Shown one piece after another: positions 39,101 to 52,700 of a stretch of 64,000 nucleotides of DNA (position 1 is the stretch's first letter; every line of letters starts with the position of its first letter). The translations under genes and the position numbers were made by a program. The stretch comes from Tomocerus qinae (taxonomy: Eukaryota > Arthropoda > Collembola > Entomobryomorpha > Tomoceridae): assembly GCA_020055645.1 (NCBI GenBank), contig CM034547.1, forward strand, positions 21,491,013 to 21,555,012. Reading direction: 5' to 3'. Under the pieces are notes generated by a model. It was given only the letters and a program-made list of their open reading frames with translations, was not told the origin of the DNA and did no database searches.

Positions 39101-42100
39101 GATATGTATAGTTTTTGATGTCTTGTTGTAATAGGCATAATTAAAAGGGATTGTTGTAATTGGCCAGTAGTACAAGAGGGTTATATCTTGTATAGGGAAA
39201 TGTAGTTTAACTGGCGTAACACATCAAATTAGAAAATGATTTACGAATACGAATTAGCTGTGGTGGGGTAGAGTGGCACTGCTGTCTGTGAGTGAGCTGA
39301 GCCAACATGCATAAATACCTATAGTTGAGTCCCTCAAAGTTAAGAAGGTTGCCAGTTATAAATCTTTTGGTTGAAAACCTGAATCGGATAGATTTCCGGA
39401 ATTGTTGGCCAAATTCTACTCTCCCAACAGAGGATTTACTTTTAGTAAAACATTTGAAGACGCTCACTGCTCACTCAATTTAAATATACACTACAATAGT
39501 AATAAAACTAATGGAACCACATCTTTATTCTCTCTTCCTGATGGAAATTCATGGCTTTTAATGCATCTCTTAAAAGGAAAATAAATGTATACGAATCTCC
39601 ATCGAGAAACACATAATGTACCTCGGACAGACATAAAGAGAACTGCTCCCATTCAGAATAGAATAGCACCTATCTACTAGAGTGTCTACTTCCTGACATT
39701 GCTTGTGGCATAAATGAGCTCTAATTAACAACTGAATAATTAAACTTTAGAGAAGTATCTGCTTTTATAATGTACACCATATTCCTACTTTGTGGACGTG
39801 CTAGACAATAAAACCATTCTTCCTAATGCATTTACCTAATCCTTAACAGGCACGGGGCAAATGGCGAAAGTTCCGTTATTATGCTTTACGACGACGCTTT
39901 CCCCAACATAACTGATGAGTTTGATGCGTATCAGTATCCTACCCATTCCACTATCGCTCTCTACCACTAACAATAATATTATTATATTCATTATCCAAAT
40001 TCCATCCCACTATGCTAAATATTATTAGCTCTTAAATGTGCTTAAACGTGGCTTTACAACACCCTCTCCTGTGGAACCCACATTTGTCTCTCAACATTAT
40101 CGAATCCTTAATTTTAAGAAATTCCATTTCGCCAAGGATAAAAGCCTATGTTACCTAAGCATATTAATGTGAAGACGTGAAAATGGCCAAACTGCATTTA
40201 TATGTTGTGTTTACTAGCCACTTTAACAGTAGGTACCTGTAACAAACGGGATATTGAATAAGAACTAGGTCTGCACTCTATGATAACGTCCGTCATTGTA
40301 ATTAATGTGTACTGTTAATTACACCATGAAATCCTATAGGTGTTTTAATGACCTTCTAAATCATTCATTTTGCATTACCAGAGAAAATTCTACTTTAAAA
40401 TCTTCTAATGGAATGCTTCATTTACTTCTGCTGAATTGTAATTTTCCATCCTATTTCTACAAACGTCTTACATAATTCATTTAGTTATTTATAGTTACAC
40501 ACTTGACTGAAATATTAGCCTTTCTATCAAACATGCATAATAAATTCTTCACAGAAAAGTACTACTAGTGGTTTTACTGGTTTTAAAACTCCAATAGGTG
40601 CAACGACTTTTGTGCTACTTTGCACTAATATTATTATTTTCACTAACGAGTCAGTTTGATTCGTTAGATAAACAATTTATTCATCTTACAAACCACACCT
40701 AGGACCAAAATGTACATTTGCCAAAACGATAAATTCTTATGACTCTTTCAATTTCCGTTGTCTCAATCTAAATGATTGGAGAAAAGTTTAAATGTTTAAA
40801 GTAGAGAAATGCAAATGTAATCAACAATCATTCACATGGAAAATGGAGACGAGCGCATAAATACTTATTTTGGGTAGACGACTCCGTCTTTGAAAATCAT
40901 TTGCCTAATGAAGTGTTTTGCTCAGTAATTTCCTAAAGAAAACCTACGATTATTAAGCAAAGCGCAAATACGAGAAGCTTAAGAATTCCAAATAATTCAC
41001 AAAGATAAGAATTTTTACTGCGAAAACAAATGTACGAACGTGACAAAGCTTGAATGTTAACAATTAGAAGATTTCGCATTTCTCTCGAGATTTTAATATT
41101 CACCAGCTTACGCAATAACAATAGTACTGCAAAATATATATAAAAATTCCCTGAATGTTCCTGTCGCAAGGATTGCAACAAAATGTGTAGTATTTAGTTC
41201 AAAAGAAAACAATAGGGCAGACAGACAGAAGAAATAATTTTATTGTTTGTCCATTGAAGAAGCTTTATTCTTGAAATTCCTCAAGCTTTTCTCGTCTTGT
41301 GTTCGTTCTTATTTAATGTAATGAAATCCGTGGCTCTGAATGGGTTTGAGGGAAAGAAAGAGACTCGTCATCAAGTGGATGATTCTTAATTGGAAGGCAC
41401 CAGAGCGGCTTCCTTCAGTTCCTTATTTCTTCGTTTTACTTCTTGCGTTGACTCTAAGAGTGCCAAGTCGCACTTGAGTTGAGTCTGCTTATAAAATGAA
41501 GTACTTCTTACTCTTCTAGTGGTAAGTGCAAATGGCAAGTCAATATAAGGCTCCATTCCACCATAACCCACTCATCGGAATAGAATGGCAACGAAATTAA
41601 AGAGTGTCAACTCGACTCTGATAGAAATCAAAGGATTCATACAATCTTCATGCATATTTCATTTGCTTTCAACTTGACATCCCTTATTGCTCCCCTTGAA
41701 TTTCAATGCTGGCTTGTCTTCCGTTGATCTTTTGCAGGTCATCCCTGGAGTTGGGAGTTTGCAGCTTATCGCTACTTGATTTTATGCTTCCCTGCCTCTA
41801 GTCCCTTTGCCATTCGTCATTCTGCTGTCATTGTTATATCATACTGAAAAGATCGTTCACATAAGTGCTACTATTGTCATAAAAACTTCAATTCTTATTT
41901 CTAATTAGCCATTGTTACTTTATTTGCATCCAATGAATGTTCTTGCTCTAGAGAGCTAAAATTAAGTACATTGTGCATTTGTGCACAATACACAACCGAA
42001 TGAAAATGAGAACAGTCTCACTTAAAAATAACAGTTTATAGAACCTCACATATAAAAAAGATAATCTACGTCCGTCATTCTGAATAATCTATTTTTGAGA

Positions 42101-45100
42101 AGCTAATTATGAAAAAATGGAAAAATGAGTTCATGATATTTAAACTCAAAAATTACAATAACTACAACTTTTAAGAAACTGTGGGCTATATGCCATTGGC
42201 TACATGAATTGACTTGTAAATCCTAAAAAGTTATTATTTTGTAGGTACTTTTATAGTTGTAAGTATGATGTGAGCTGGATGAACAAATAACTGTATTGGG
42301 GCTGTATTTGGTTTGCATTTTGCATGGCCATATTCAATATGGAGATGGGATAATATTCATATTCTAAACTTGCTCTGTACACAATGAATCAACATCAACT
42401 ATTACTATCGCCACAAAATCCAGCCAAAAGTAAAATTCGTTTCGTTTCGGCTAGAATTCGATACAGTAATACGATTACCAAGTATATCAACATCAACCTT
42501 GAGGAATGAAGTGCATAGAGATACCTATTATGTTAAGTTTTGAATTGAAAATCTTACTTCTGCTTTGAGTCTAGGACTGTGATGAACTACAATCGTGCTA
42601 ACTAAATAGAAAGTTCCCCCTCTCTCCTTTGTTCAAATCCATTTTCATTACTTTTACTTGTAAAGCTATAAGTACAGATGTATCTTGACTTGTCTTATTT
42701 ATGGAGCAAACTGGATGAATGAGCAAGCCATTTCACCTACAGTGATGTTCGTTTGTATTATAGGTATAGAGACACCCAAGGTACCTACCTACCGACTATT
42801 AAATAACATCCACCCCGGCTCATTATTATACTTGAATGTAGAAACACAGTAGCGAATGCAAACAAGCGGTTGTATGCATAATAATGTGTATTAGTCTTGT
42901 AGAGTATTTTCTGGTAGGTAGTCCTTACTCCGGCCAAGATTTCTATTTTCGGAAAAACCTTAAAGCTATTAAACAGTCTAGAAAATATTTGAGAAAATGC
43001 AAGTTACAGTAAACCTTTTATAATAATAAGGAAAAAATGTAAAAAAACGCCCTTAAGTGTTACACGTGGACTAATTGGGAGTCCCCTATAACTGTGTTTG
43101 CTATCAATGCATAATTCGTGAAAAACTATGTTTAAAAATATTTCCAGCTAGAAATTATCATGAAGCACAACCCTGACTGGATATACTTAAGACACTCAGA
43201 AGCCAAATAATAATGTCGCGAGAGCAAAGGGAAATAATATTCCTACGACGAGAGCCAAAATGCAAATTCAGTGTGGAATGGTCTCCGTTGTTAGTATATT
43301 TAATGACTTGGTTTCATAAGACACGGGTAAAAATTAATATTACAACTTGAATGCAGTAATAAGAGCCAGCTGGAATTTCTCCGCACTTGGCTTGGCACAA
43401 ATATGTAGAAAAGCTGGCTTTCTTCTACAGTTTATTGCTCTGAGCATAATGGTATTCTTTATAATATACTCAATTGCTTGTGCAATAAATGTTAGTAGTA
43501 GTGAGTCCATAGCTTATAAATATAAAGGAGCATCATGCAGCATAATTACATTTTAGTTTGTGCAAAAAACGTGATAAAGAGAGTTGGCTGATCTTCTGTT
43601 TTAAATTAGAAAAAAGGTCTAGAAGGAAAATTTTAATTGAAAAATGTTTTATTATTATACTATTAACTGCACCATTCTCATAAAACAAATTATTATGATG
43701 AAACAGAAACCTACTCTGGAAAAGTCATGTACACAATGTGTTTCTCCATTTAGAATCTTCAAGAGCTAAGGTTAAACAATTATCTGTCATTTCTGTGTCA
43801 TCATCGCCCCTATAGGGTTAATTAGTCCATTGTACTGAAAACCAACTGTAAAATATATTGGCGCCAATTTTTGAAAATGAGTAATTACTTCAGCCTTGAT
43901 CTCATTATATACACTTGCAAAAACAATGGTTTGCATAATGTATTTAGGAATTAGCTTCTGCATCTTGTCACATCCGGTTTGCACAATCCTGGTGATAATA
44001 ATTCATAGGAGTTGTCATGCGAAGCCGGAGACATAGAAAACGTATTTATTTTATGTGTAAAGTTACATGGTATGTAGAATCATTTAATAGTTTTCAATTT
44101 ATCATGGATAAAGTAGATTCTCGTGTTGGATGTCAGTACGCATCAGTGTTAACTGTTCAATTTCATCAAATAGTGGGTCGTAGATGCGAAAATAGTGATT
44201 GTAGTGTATAAAAGGAGTATATAAGGGTCTACATAGTTTAACACTTTCTTTTTGGTGGTGGAAAGTTTTCTCTTTCTTTACTGTACTTAAATTACTGGAG
44301 GAGTCAAATGAAGAATACCAAAGCCAGGCCACTACAAACACATTGTCCATAATAACAGAGGATCTCGTTGGAGGGGAAGACAAAGCTCAATCTGAGTGAA
44401 AGCACAGGGCAGAATGAATCTGTCACATTTATGAGTGCGGCAAAGAAAGTTGAAAACTTTCTTTTACTTTCTCTCTGACTTCACTTCTCTCTCTCCGTGT
44501 GTAACTCGAGCAAATAATGCTGGTATAATGCAATTCTTAGACTATTAAGGCCAGTGCTCTTATTTACGTATACTTCTGTTTCAGTTGGCCTTGCTCCGCA
44601 AGTCATTGCCTTGCCGCGTTTGTTTTCCTGGCCTGCTTCTGCCTCATTCCATCCTATATAGAAAATTACTCTGTACTCCGGATATTACGTAGCATTACAT
44701 TAGATCAGACACGATGAGATGACTCGTACGAGTTTCTCCATTGTTACTATCAGCATGTCCCTTCATTTCACACGATAGTCATTCTTTGGCCACAAAATGG
44801 GACCATTTCGCCCTGACTTTGTCTACCAGCAAATTGGTTGTGAACTATTTGACCAACTTTCCACTTTTACAGCTTCTTTCTTTTCCCTTCCTTTCATTCA
44901 CATAATAAATAGGTAGGCGAGTCACACATTTATCTTTAGTATCTAATGTTCCTACCCAGAATAAACGGACCCTACTCCACAAACCAAATCAAACAAGATC
45001 ACAAAACACAATCTTTTCTCTACCATAGGCACTCACAAACTATTTACAAACGTGACCGTTTCTTCAAGGCACTACAATGTTTATTGCAGATGGGCAAGGA

Positions 45101-48100
45101 AGCATCAGGTTTTGCCTAATTTATTAGTAACTCTACACTCCAAAAACACATTTTCCATTCTTGTGCTACGATCCATGTATTACTACTAGTCAATGCTCAA
45201 CATCCTCCTAACATGTTTATGCCCACCACATCTACAATTTTGGAAAAAGAAGTTGTTACCCACTGCAGAAAGTGTAATTCCAGTCATACCAAAAAATTGC
45301 AGTCAACAATCTTATTTTTTATCGATAAAGTTGAACAATTCTGCATGAACATATACTTAATGTGTAGTATGTAAATACGTTTTCCGTAGAATTCCCTCGC
45401 TTTAGTATTAAGAATTTGTTTTGTGCAAATGTAGGACAGTCGAGATATTTTCAAGTACCTACTTGTGGTACATAATACATAGTAGAGTGGTTGGACAAGC
45501 ATAGTTTTGTTGAGCAATGTGTAATATAGTTTGCAAAATGTAGGGTTTCATGAAAGAGATTCGCATTCCCAGTTTCCACAGAACAGATAATAAGCAGAAA
45601 TAACATCCGCTGAACATGAAGAAGAGTGTGTTCCGCCATGTCTGCCTAACCGTGCACTGCTATTCATGAAATGGAAATGTAAAAAGTTTTAAGGTCATTC
45701 TCACTGCAAACAAATAACTTTTTTCTTCACGAGGTGAAAATTCAACTAGCTCTTAACAACAATGTACTATTGTCTACATGTTTCTTCTTAGTCTGCTTAA
45801 CTACATATATTATGCAACATTTCTTCTCCAACTGTTCAAATGGATTATATTCTAATCCACTATACCAACTTACGTTAACAACTCTCAATGGACTTTGTTA
45901 TCCAGTAAGTATCTCGTAAAGAATTCAATTTTAAATCACTATAATATAAAATATGTGTCTAACTGTATACTTTAAGTGAAGAACTTTCAAGTTTCTGGTG
46001 TGAAATTCCATACTTACAATTCCTTACTTTGCCAAAATCCAATATGTCTCTTGAAATTGCTTTTCTTGGGTATTGCGTTATTTTTTCTGAATAAAACTTT
46101 AATAATATATACAACACAGAGCTGGTTATATACGAATATGAAACAGAGTTCTCTTTTCTTCAAATCATCGGTAGCTATAAGGGTTACTTTAAGACTTCAA
46201 TGCTTAATTATTGAATCGGCATCGACATAAATTACTTTTCATTGTAGGAATATTATATTTATTGGGAACGAACGGCGTTAAGAATATAGCACTCGCAATT
46301 ACATTTATGTTGTTTAAAGATTGTTTAAATGTATATGGCAATGGTAAGATTGAAATGGCTCCTGAGAGAGTCGCACATTTGTTATTCCTTCAAGACTAAG
46401 AAGACTGTCAGACATTTACCTTTATCTACATAGCTGGTACGACTATGAAATATATAATTTGGAAAATTGGTAAAGATAAGATTCTCTGTGGTGGCTTCTT
46501 ACGAACAAATGCTATCGACCGTTGTGTTCTGAGTCTTCTAAGTATTTGATACAATTATGTATATAGAAACGTAGGATATAGAAACAGATATATACAAACT
46601 TATATTGTACAATATACAAATAAATCTTAGCATTCATCTCAGTTGAAGCAGAAGTCTTGTACTCTGTTAAAGAACACCCCTTGCACATTAAATCAAATAT
46701 CAATTTGTACTAGTGTATGCATAAGAGTAAAAGTACTATTGCAGTTAAATATGAAAGTCAAAGGATTATGTGAGTATAGCTCTCTAGTCTCACGTTTTCT
46801 GTATAAGAATTGGAGTTGGAGTGAATGTGGTGGTAGAATTTCTACTTCTGCTGCATGCACTTTCAATCTTTGCATTTCAACTAGGAGAGTGCACTATTTG
46901 GCATTGTACTTTCCTCCTCTTCCTCTCCCTCTCTCCATAACTCTCAACATAGTTTTCTAATGTCTTTCTAGTAACTATATAAGCCAGGCTGAGCATAATA
47001 ATAGAAAGTACCAAGAAGGACTTTACTACTGTTGCATGACATTGCATTGCTACACTCCGATAGATGAAAGACGACCGTTGTGTACTGTGGGCATAAGACA
47101 CTGTTTCTATTTGTGGTTAGAGTAAACAGGGAGATTCAGCAGAGTGAGTTGTCTCTGAACAATATTATACGCATTATTATACATTTTGTACAATATCGTC
47201 AGGACAAGGGATACAGAAACAGCATGACAAGAGATTATACATGTAAAGTAGCCGACTAAGCCACCACCATCGCTTCCTTGTCTGCCAAATCATTTCCCAA
47301 ATACAAAACCGAAAACCAGGCAGGAACCACTAGAGCAGAACGCTCTCTCTGTAATCTTTCTTTGTACAGAGACTCACATCACGTATAATCCTATCCTTGT
47401 TTAACTAACATTACATTTCCTTTACAACTTTCCTCCGATGTACATTACATTACTTGTCATATTATATTCCGTAATTATATGCACATATATAGTTATTATC
47501 AGCTATTAGATTATGGAGGTACTAAAATACGGTAGGTAATATTACGACGAGGCAATGGCAATGAGGGATGATGTCATAGATGTAACGAACATTTTCAAAC
47601 AACCTTTGAATTTTCACTCCATTCAATCCTGCCATGTTAGCAAATACACCGGCTACTGGAGAAGTACACTCACGTTCCCAGTCTTCATTCATATTTAAAG
47701 TAAGTAACCGTAGAGCGTAACTAATGTGCTACAGAGAAAACTCTCCACGACTTTCCCCTATCTCCTTCAATTTATTGGATACAGATATACTTATTTATGT
47801 ACCAGTATACTATATACTCTCACTATTGTAAACCCTAATCAACATTCCGTAATCCGCAACGTATTATTTACGTGAATTAGATGCGTAAGTATTTTCTCTC
47901 TTTAATTAAATACGTACCTTTATGTCATGTACTATACAACAAACACTATTTTGTCTAATCAGTCAACAAATGATAACATATACTATTGCTAATTGCTTAT
48001 TCAAACATTTATTTTACATACTGAATCAATAAGCACTACAATCACAGGAAAATCATACGGTATTTACAATTTACAAAATGGCGAACACAGGACTGTTTGT

Positions 48101-48457
48101 TCGCATAAGTGTACTTACAATTGTGAAATATATTTACGCACCACAAGCTTAAGTTTGGAAAAAAACGGAAAAATTATGAAAAATGTTGTCAGAAACACCA
48201 TATGGGGGTTAAAGGTAATTCTGGCCATTGGGATTTCATCTGAAACTAGTGTTTACATTTGTACCAATGTTTTCATTCATAGAATTACATTGGAGAAGAA
48301 AATTATTGCAAAAGTGTTGACAGAAGCACCACATGTACTAAAAAATGAATTTTCTGATAATATTATAGCTGTAGAAGATCACATAGATATACTGTCCTTT
48401 TAAAACTAGATTTGTGCTTGAGATGTTTTCATTCATAAAATTGCATTCAAAGTGAGT

Positions 48458-49770
48458 TTAACGTTTGCTGAGCATTTCGAAGGCCTGAAAATGAGAAACA
48501 AAAGATAAATTGATTTCTTGCGATTAATAAAGAGTTTAGGTGAATGTACTTTTCTCCTGTCAAAATCAATGAATAGTATTATAAATTATTCTTGTGTTAC
48601 CTTAATACGATCTTTCACACTACTCCTTCTCCTGACAACTTTTCTTAAGACTGGTTCTTCATCTTCTGCAGTTTCATCTTCCTGGACTACTTTGTTGAAT
48701 ATGCAATTCCCATCAATTTCATCAGTGACATTTTCATCGAAATCCATCACTTCTTTTTTTATTTCTGGAGTCTTTCCTAATCCTACTTGTACTACAGGAC
48801 TCAGCGGGGGTTTTGCGATGATGACATTCGAGTTATGATCAAAAGTGTCATTGCTTGGTGATGTACAATTTTCCTCGCACTTAATAGATAACGATGTTGA
48901 TTTCGGAGACGCAAGTGGGGAAGGAGGATAGAACTTTTGGATCAGCTTTTTATTGATGTCGGCAGATATAGCCTGCTGAAAAACCATTGTAAATATTGTT
49001 ACCTTTAAAGTTTTCAACAATGTATTGAGAATCCTTTTTGAATAACTTTGTAAATTTAAACAATGAAATGAATCCTGATTTAACTCAATGATGGTCATTA
49101 ATAAACTTTATAGTCATAGTAAGTTAAGCAAACTAATTAGTAATTATCAATGAAAAGCTATCTCTTCAAATTCTTACCACGAGTAACTTGTTCTTCAGTT
49201 TTTCCTTTTTCTTTTCAATGAGTTGCTGGATATTCTCAAGATGCTCCAATTCCTAGAGTAAAAAACAAAACCTCAGTAATTTGAAATTAGTACTCAAGCT
49301 AAGTTGTTAGTAAGAAGTTCACAAAATTGTTTTCAGCTTAAAAATATCAAACTTGGGTATGTACCAATTTATTTTCCTCTGTAGATACCAATCTGTTCAA
49401 GCGCTCTCTTTGCCTGAAAATATCTCCATCTAAATTGTCTCTCTGCTCTGCTCCGTGGTACTCTTCTGTAAATGTCAAAGGTTACATGGTTATCATACTT
49501 ACGTAATTTACATTACCAAATATTATCTCTATGCAAATGAAACAGTTATTACATAGCTCCAATGGTAAGTAATGCATTTCTGTAATCGAATGATGATTAG
49601 GAAGAACATTAGAAGATGAAGAATGATAAGTTTAGTACTTTACCGAATAGCTCTGCAAATTCTGCATCCGTTTCATTAGAAGGTACAACTGCTTCGATTT
49701 CACATATAGGACATAATGTAGAACTTTTGTCGATTTGGGGCTTTTCGCATTTTTTGCAGCGTCTCCCCAT
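48458..49770 (-). CDS. N-terminal zinc-ribbon / coiled-coil protein, 234 aa, family not recognised
   Basis: Five exons on the minus strand: 49770-49644, 49465-49365, 49252-49178, 48975-48601, 48484-48458, all phases consistent. The N terminus carries four cysteines (5, 8, 20, 23) as CX2C-X11-CX2C (CKKCEKP... and CPICEIE), expected to bind one zinc. Exons 2-3 encode a charged helix likely to form a coiled coil (QRERLNRLVSTEENKL, then LEHLENIQQLIEKKKEKLKN). Exon 4 is serine/proline-rich, then acidic, ending in the basic run LRKVVRRRSSVKDRIK; exon 5 adds only AFEMLSKR. The exon 4 acceptor is a tandem cagcag, so one glutamine may be optional. No signal peptide or membrane segment; a nuclear or cytoplasmic adaptor is plausible but unproven. 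Confidence 0.7.
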
Positions 49771-52700
49771 CTTGTAATTACACTTCACTGCTAACTTTAA
49801 GAAAAGAAATCACACGCTTAAAAGGTAATTTGTAAGAAAGAAAATATAATCAGCACGAAGTGCATTACACTTCAAGTAATCTCAAATGAAAATACTCCCT
49901 TAACAAATTGTCAGTTACCTTCTCTGCTGCAACTAATATTTTCTACTAGTACAGATAGGAAGTGATGTGTATGGAGAACTAAGCCTTAAAAGAAATGCCT
50001 TTCGAATTAGAATGGTACTATGCTTATGCATACGATAAACAAATGATCACAAAGACTATGTCACTTTGGCGTGTTCAGAGCTAATTATAATATAATTATC
50101 ATATCTCAAAAGAGATGTCTACTCTGAATTGGAGCATCGGACAGCTCGTCCTGCTGCTGTGCCATAATGTAGATATTTGTATTCATGACAAGCTAATCGA
50201 TTTTCCTCCTCTATTACTAACGTTGTTGCTTGTACAGATATACAGACATAATCTTCTATCTTGAAGAAATAATTTACAGTATTATGACCACAACCCATGT
50301 TAGAATTATTTGAATGGTAACACTGCATACTATTATACACTATAGTTCAACTGCCGACTTCTCATTAGCATTTTACTTTCATTGTCATTATTACTGCAGC
50401 ACCTACGCATAAATAGGTATTAAATACCGGTAGGTTATTCCCTATTCATTACGATTGCTTACTTGCTTCTATCTGTTAGCTTAGTGTATGTAAATACATT
50501 ATGTATATCTTGTACTACAAGATACGTCTTTGCATGCAATGCAGATGCAAAAGCTTAATGTGTTTCTTGGACACAGTACGTTATCTCAGATTTTCAGTCG
50601 ACCAAAAATGCATTATGAGTATATATTATGGCATAGATTTATTATACATGCAGTCTTCCACAGAGAATGATTTCTAACTCTTGGTATACTACCGAAATAT
50701 GCATTCTAGCATTACAAAAATGTAATGTTCATGTGCATTTTCTGGTGTACGTATACTAATTCTTAGTTAATAGCATAGGTATCTATATTTACGCGGCATT
50801 TATGTCAATTTGCATAGATATGCAGTCCAGCCTAGACTAGAAAGTAGAAGGTTGGCCTATTTCCACACTGGCACCGTAATTTGTGGATGGGTACAATTAT
50901 AGTACAAAAACGTCTAGCGTTCCCTACTTATTATTGAGACGTAAAACGTCCAGGTTGAAGCTATCGCAAATGGAGGTGAAAATTGTGCTTTGGTCAATAG
51001 AGCCCATAAGCGTCTGAGCATCTTGGTGAAATCGATTATGTTTTTCCAGTTACGGGGAAGTCTTAGCATTTCTTGGGAGTGAAAGTTCTGTTTAATAGGT
51101 AATCCATAATTAAGCTTATGTGATCGTTTACAAGGTAGCCAAAATCGATTCGGGTTGTCTATTCGCTTTCATGTGACACTTCATTAGCTCTTCTTGTAAC
51201 CTTCAACCTTCCATGACCCGACATATCAGATAAAGAGGATATTGGCACGAGAAACTGTGCAGTTATTGTTTGTGGTGCAGTTGTAACTAATGAATGATAA
51301 GGATGGGATGAGTGACTAAGACTCTTTCCAAGTAAGCTTATCAACAAAGTCCCGCTCATCGTGTCAGTTAAATACACCTTGCTAACAAGATGAAAAGCCA
51401 TTTTGTGTTAGCTAACCACGTAATATAGCTTAAGACGATGTAACTGCACGGGAGGGACAACTCACATTAAATTTTACGTTTTATGCTCTCAATTCCATGA
51501 AAAATGAAATTTTTGTTTGTTACACCACGTACTTGAACTTTGCCCAGTTGCCCACTTACATCTAGTAAGGTCCACTACGGATTGCAGCGAGGATGAGACT
51601 GGACTAATCTAAGTGACCATTCTTGACATTTATTTTAGTGTAATAGTCACGGCATTCCGGTGCCAATTGCCAATTTGATCTGCTAATAAACTCCTCAGAC
51701 TAGTTTCTAATAGACAGACATGATTTAGGGGGAACGGGAGAGAAAGTTGGCGTCTTAGCGATAGTGAAAATGCACCATTTAATGGGAAGATGATATTATT
51801 ATGCTGGTCCATATATTCCTCGGGACGAGTATATTAAAGCATTATTTTAAGTGCATGATGATGTGGTCCTTCCTGCTGTTTCAGTAGTGTGTGTTCTAGG
51901 AAAGCAAATTATAAGGATTTAACTTTGCCGAGTCAAGTCTGTGTAAATGCTATATTTATACTCTGCAAGTTCAGTATTGAACGACAGATATGTGCAGCCA
52001 TAAGAACTTCGGAGCAAGTCAGAGTAAATGGAGTATAGAGTAGATTTTGTAGGGCTAAAGAAAAGACACCAATCTATTACTTAAGTAGAGAGAAAGTATT
52101 TGGAGATACAATGGTGTGGCTTCACTTGGATTGGCCATCTGTAACAAACAGTAACAGAGCAGAACAAACTCCACGACTGGAGTCAAAGAAAAAGAAACTG
52201 GAGAGAGCTAGTCCCAGCGTCTCGGACATTTCTTCGACTAACTAAACGGGGGTGGTGGGAAACGATGTCATGTCATCTTATTTAGTGAGTGGGGGACTTA
52301 AGCTCCTTTTAACGATATTATTAGAGGGTCTTAAGTCAAGACAAGTCTGGACAACTTGAGACTCTTCCTACTACACTCACTCCCGTCTTCTTCTTTAAGA
52401 TAATAGGATGCTCACACAGTGCGTACAACTTTTATATTACTGCTCCAGATATCTTTATAGCTTTGCTCTATGATATCTCTATAGAATACTAAGATATTAA
52501 CGTGGAATCGAAACTCATACCCTAACAATGTATACAGATGTACCTTTATACATCTCACATTATAAAACATACCGACAGCATAGTGAAAGTTTTCTTTTCG
52601 CTCCAATACTGCATGTATACAGAAAGCATGTAATACAATCAATATATTGTACTATACGCTACTGCTATGTTATAAAAACTGTTGGGAAGTGTTCATAAGT

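Larger units (their letters stand above)
25729..48457. other. about 22.7 kb without a supportable gene
   Basis: Only short open frames occur, none with a recognisable domain or a phase-consistent exon chain. The sequence is AT-rich and alternates between purine-rich and pyrimidine-rich blocks on the plus strand (for example G-rich near 33350-33500, G-poor and C-containing near 34080-34300). It may be a regulatory desert, a very large intron or a non-coding RNA locus; the sequence does not decide. No transposon protein was seen. Two small palindromic features inside it are listed separately. Confidence 0.4.

Noticed and set aside
41386..41571. 61-codon minus-strand frame with charged C-terminal half
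   Set aside because: Looked coding-like at first (KRRNKELKEA), but no adjoining exon in phase and no homologous feature recognised.
43347..43556. Hydrophobic 69-codon plus-strand frame
   Set aside because: No ATG, no signal of splicing and no motif; expected by chance.
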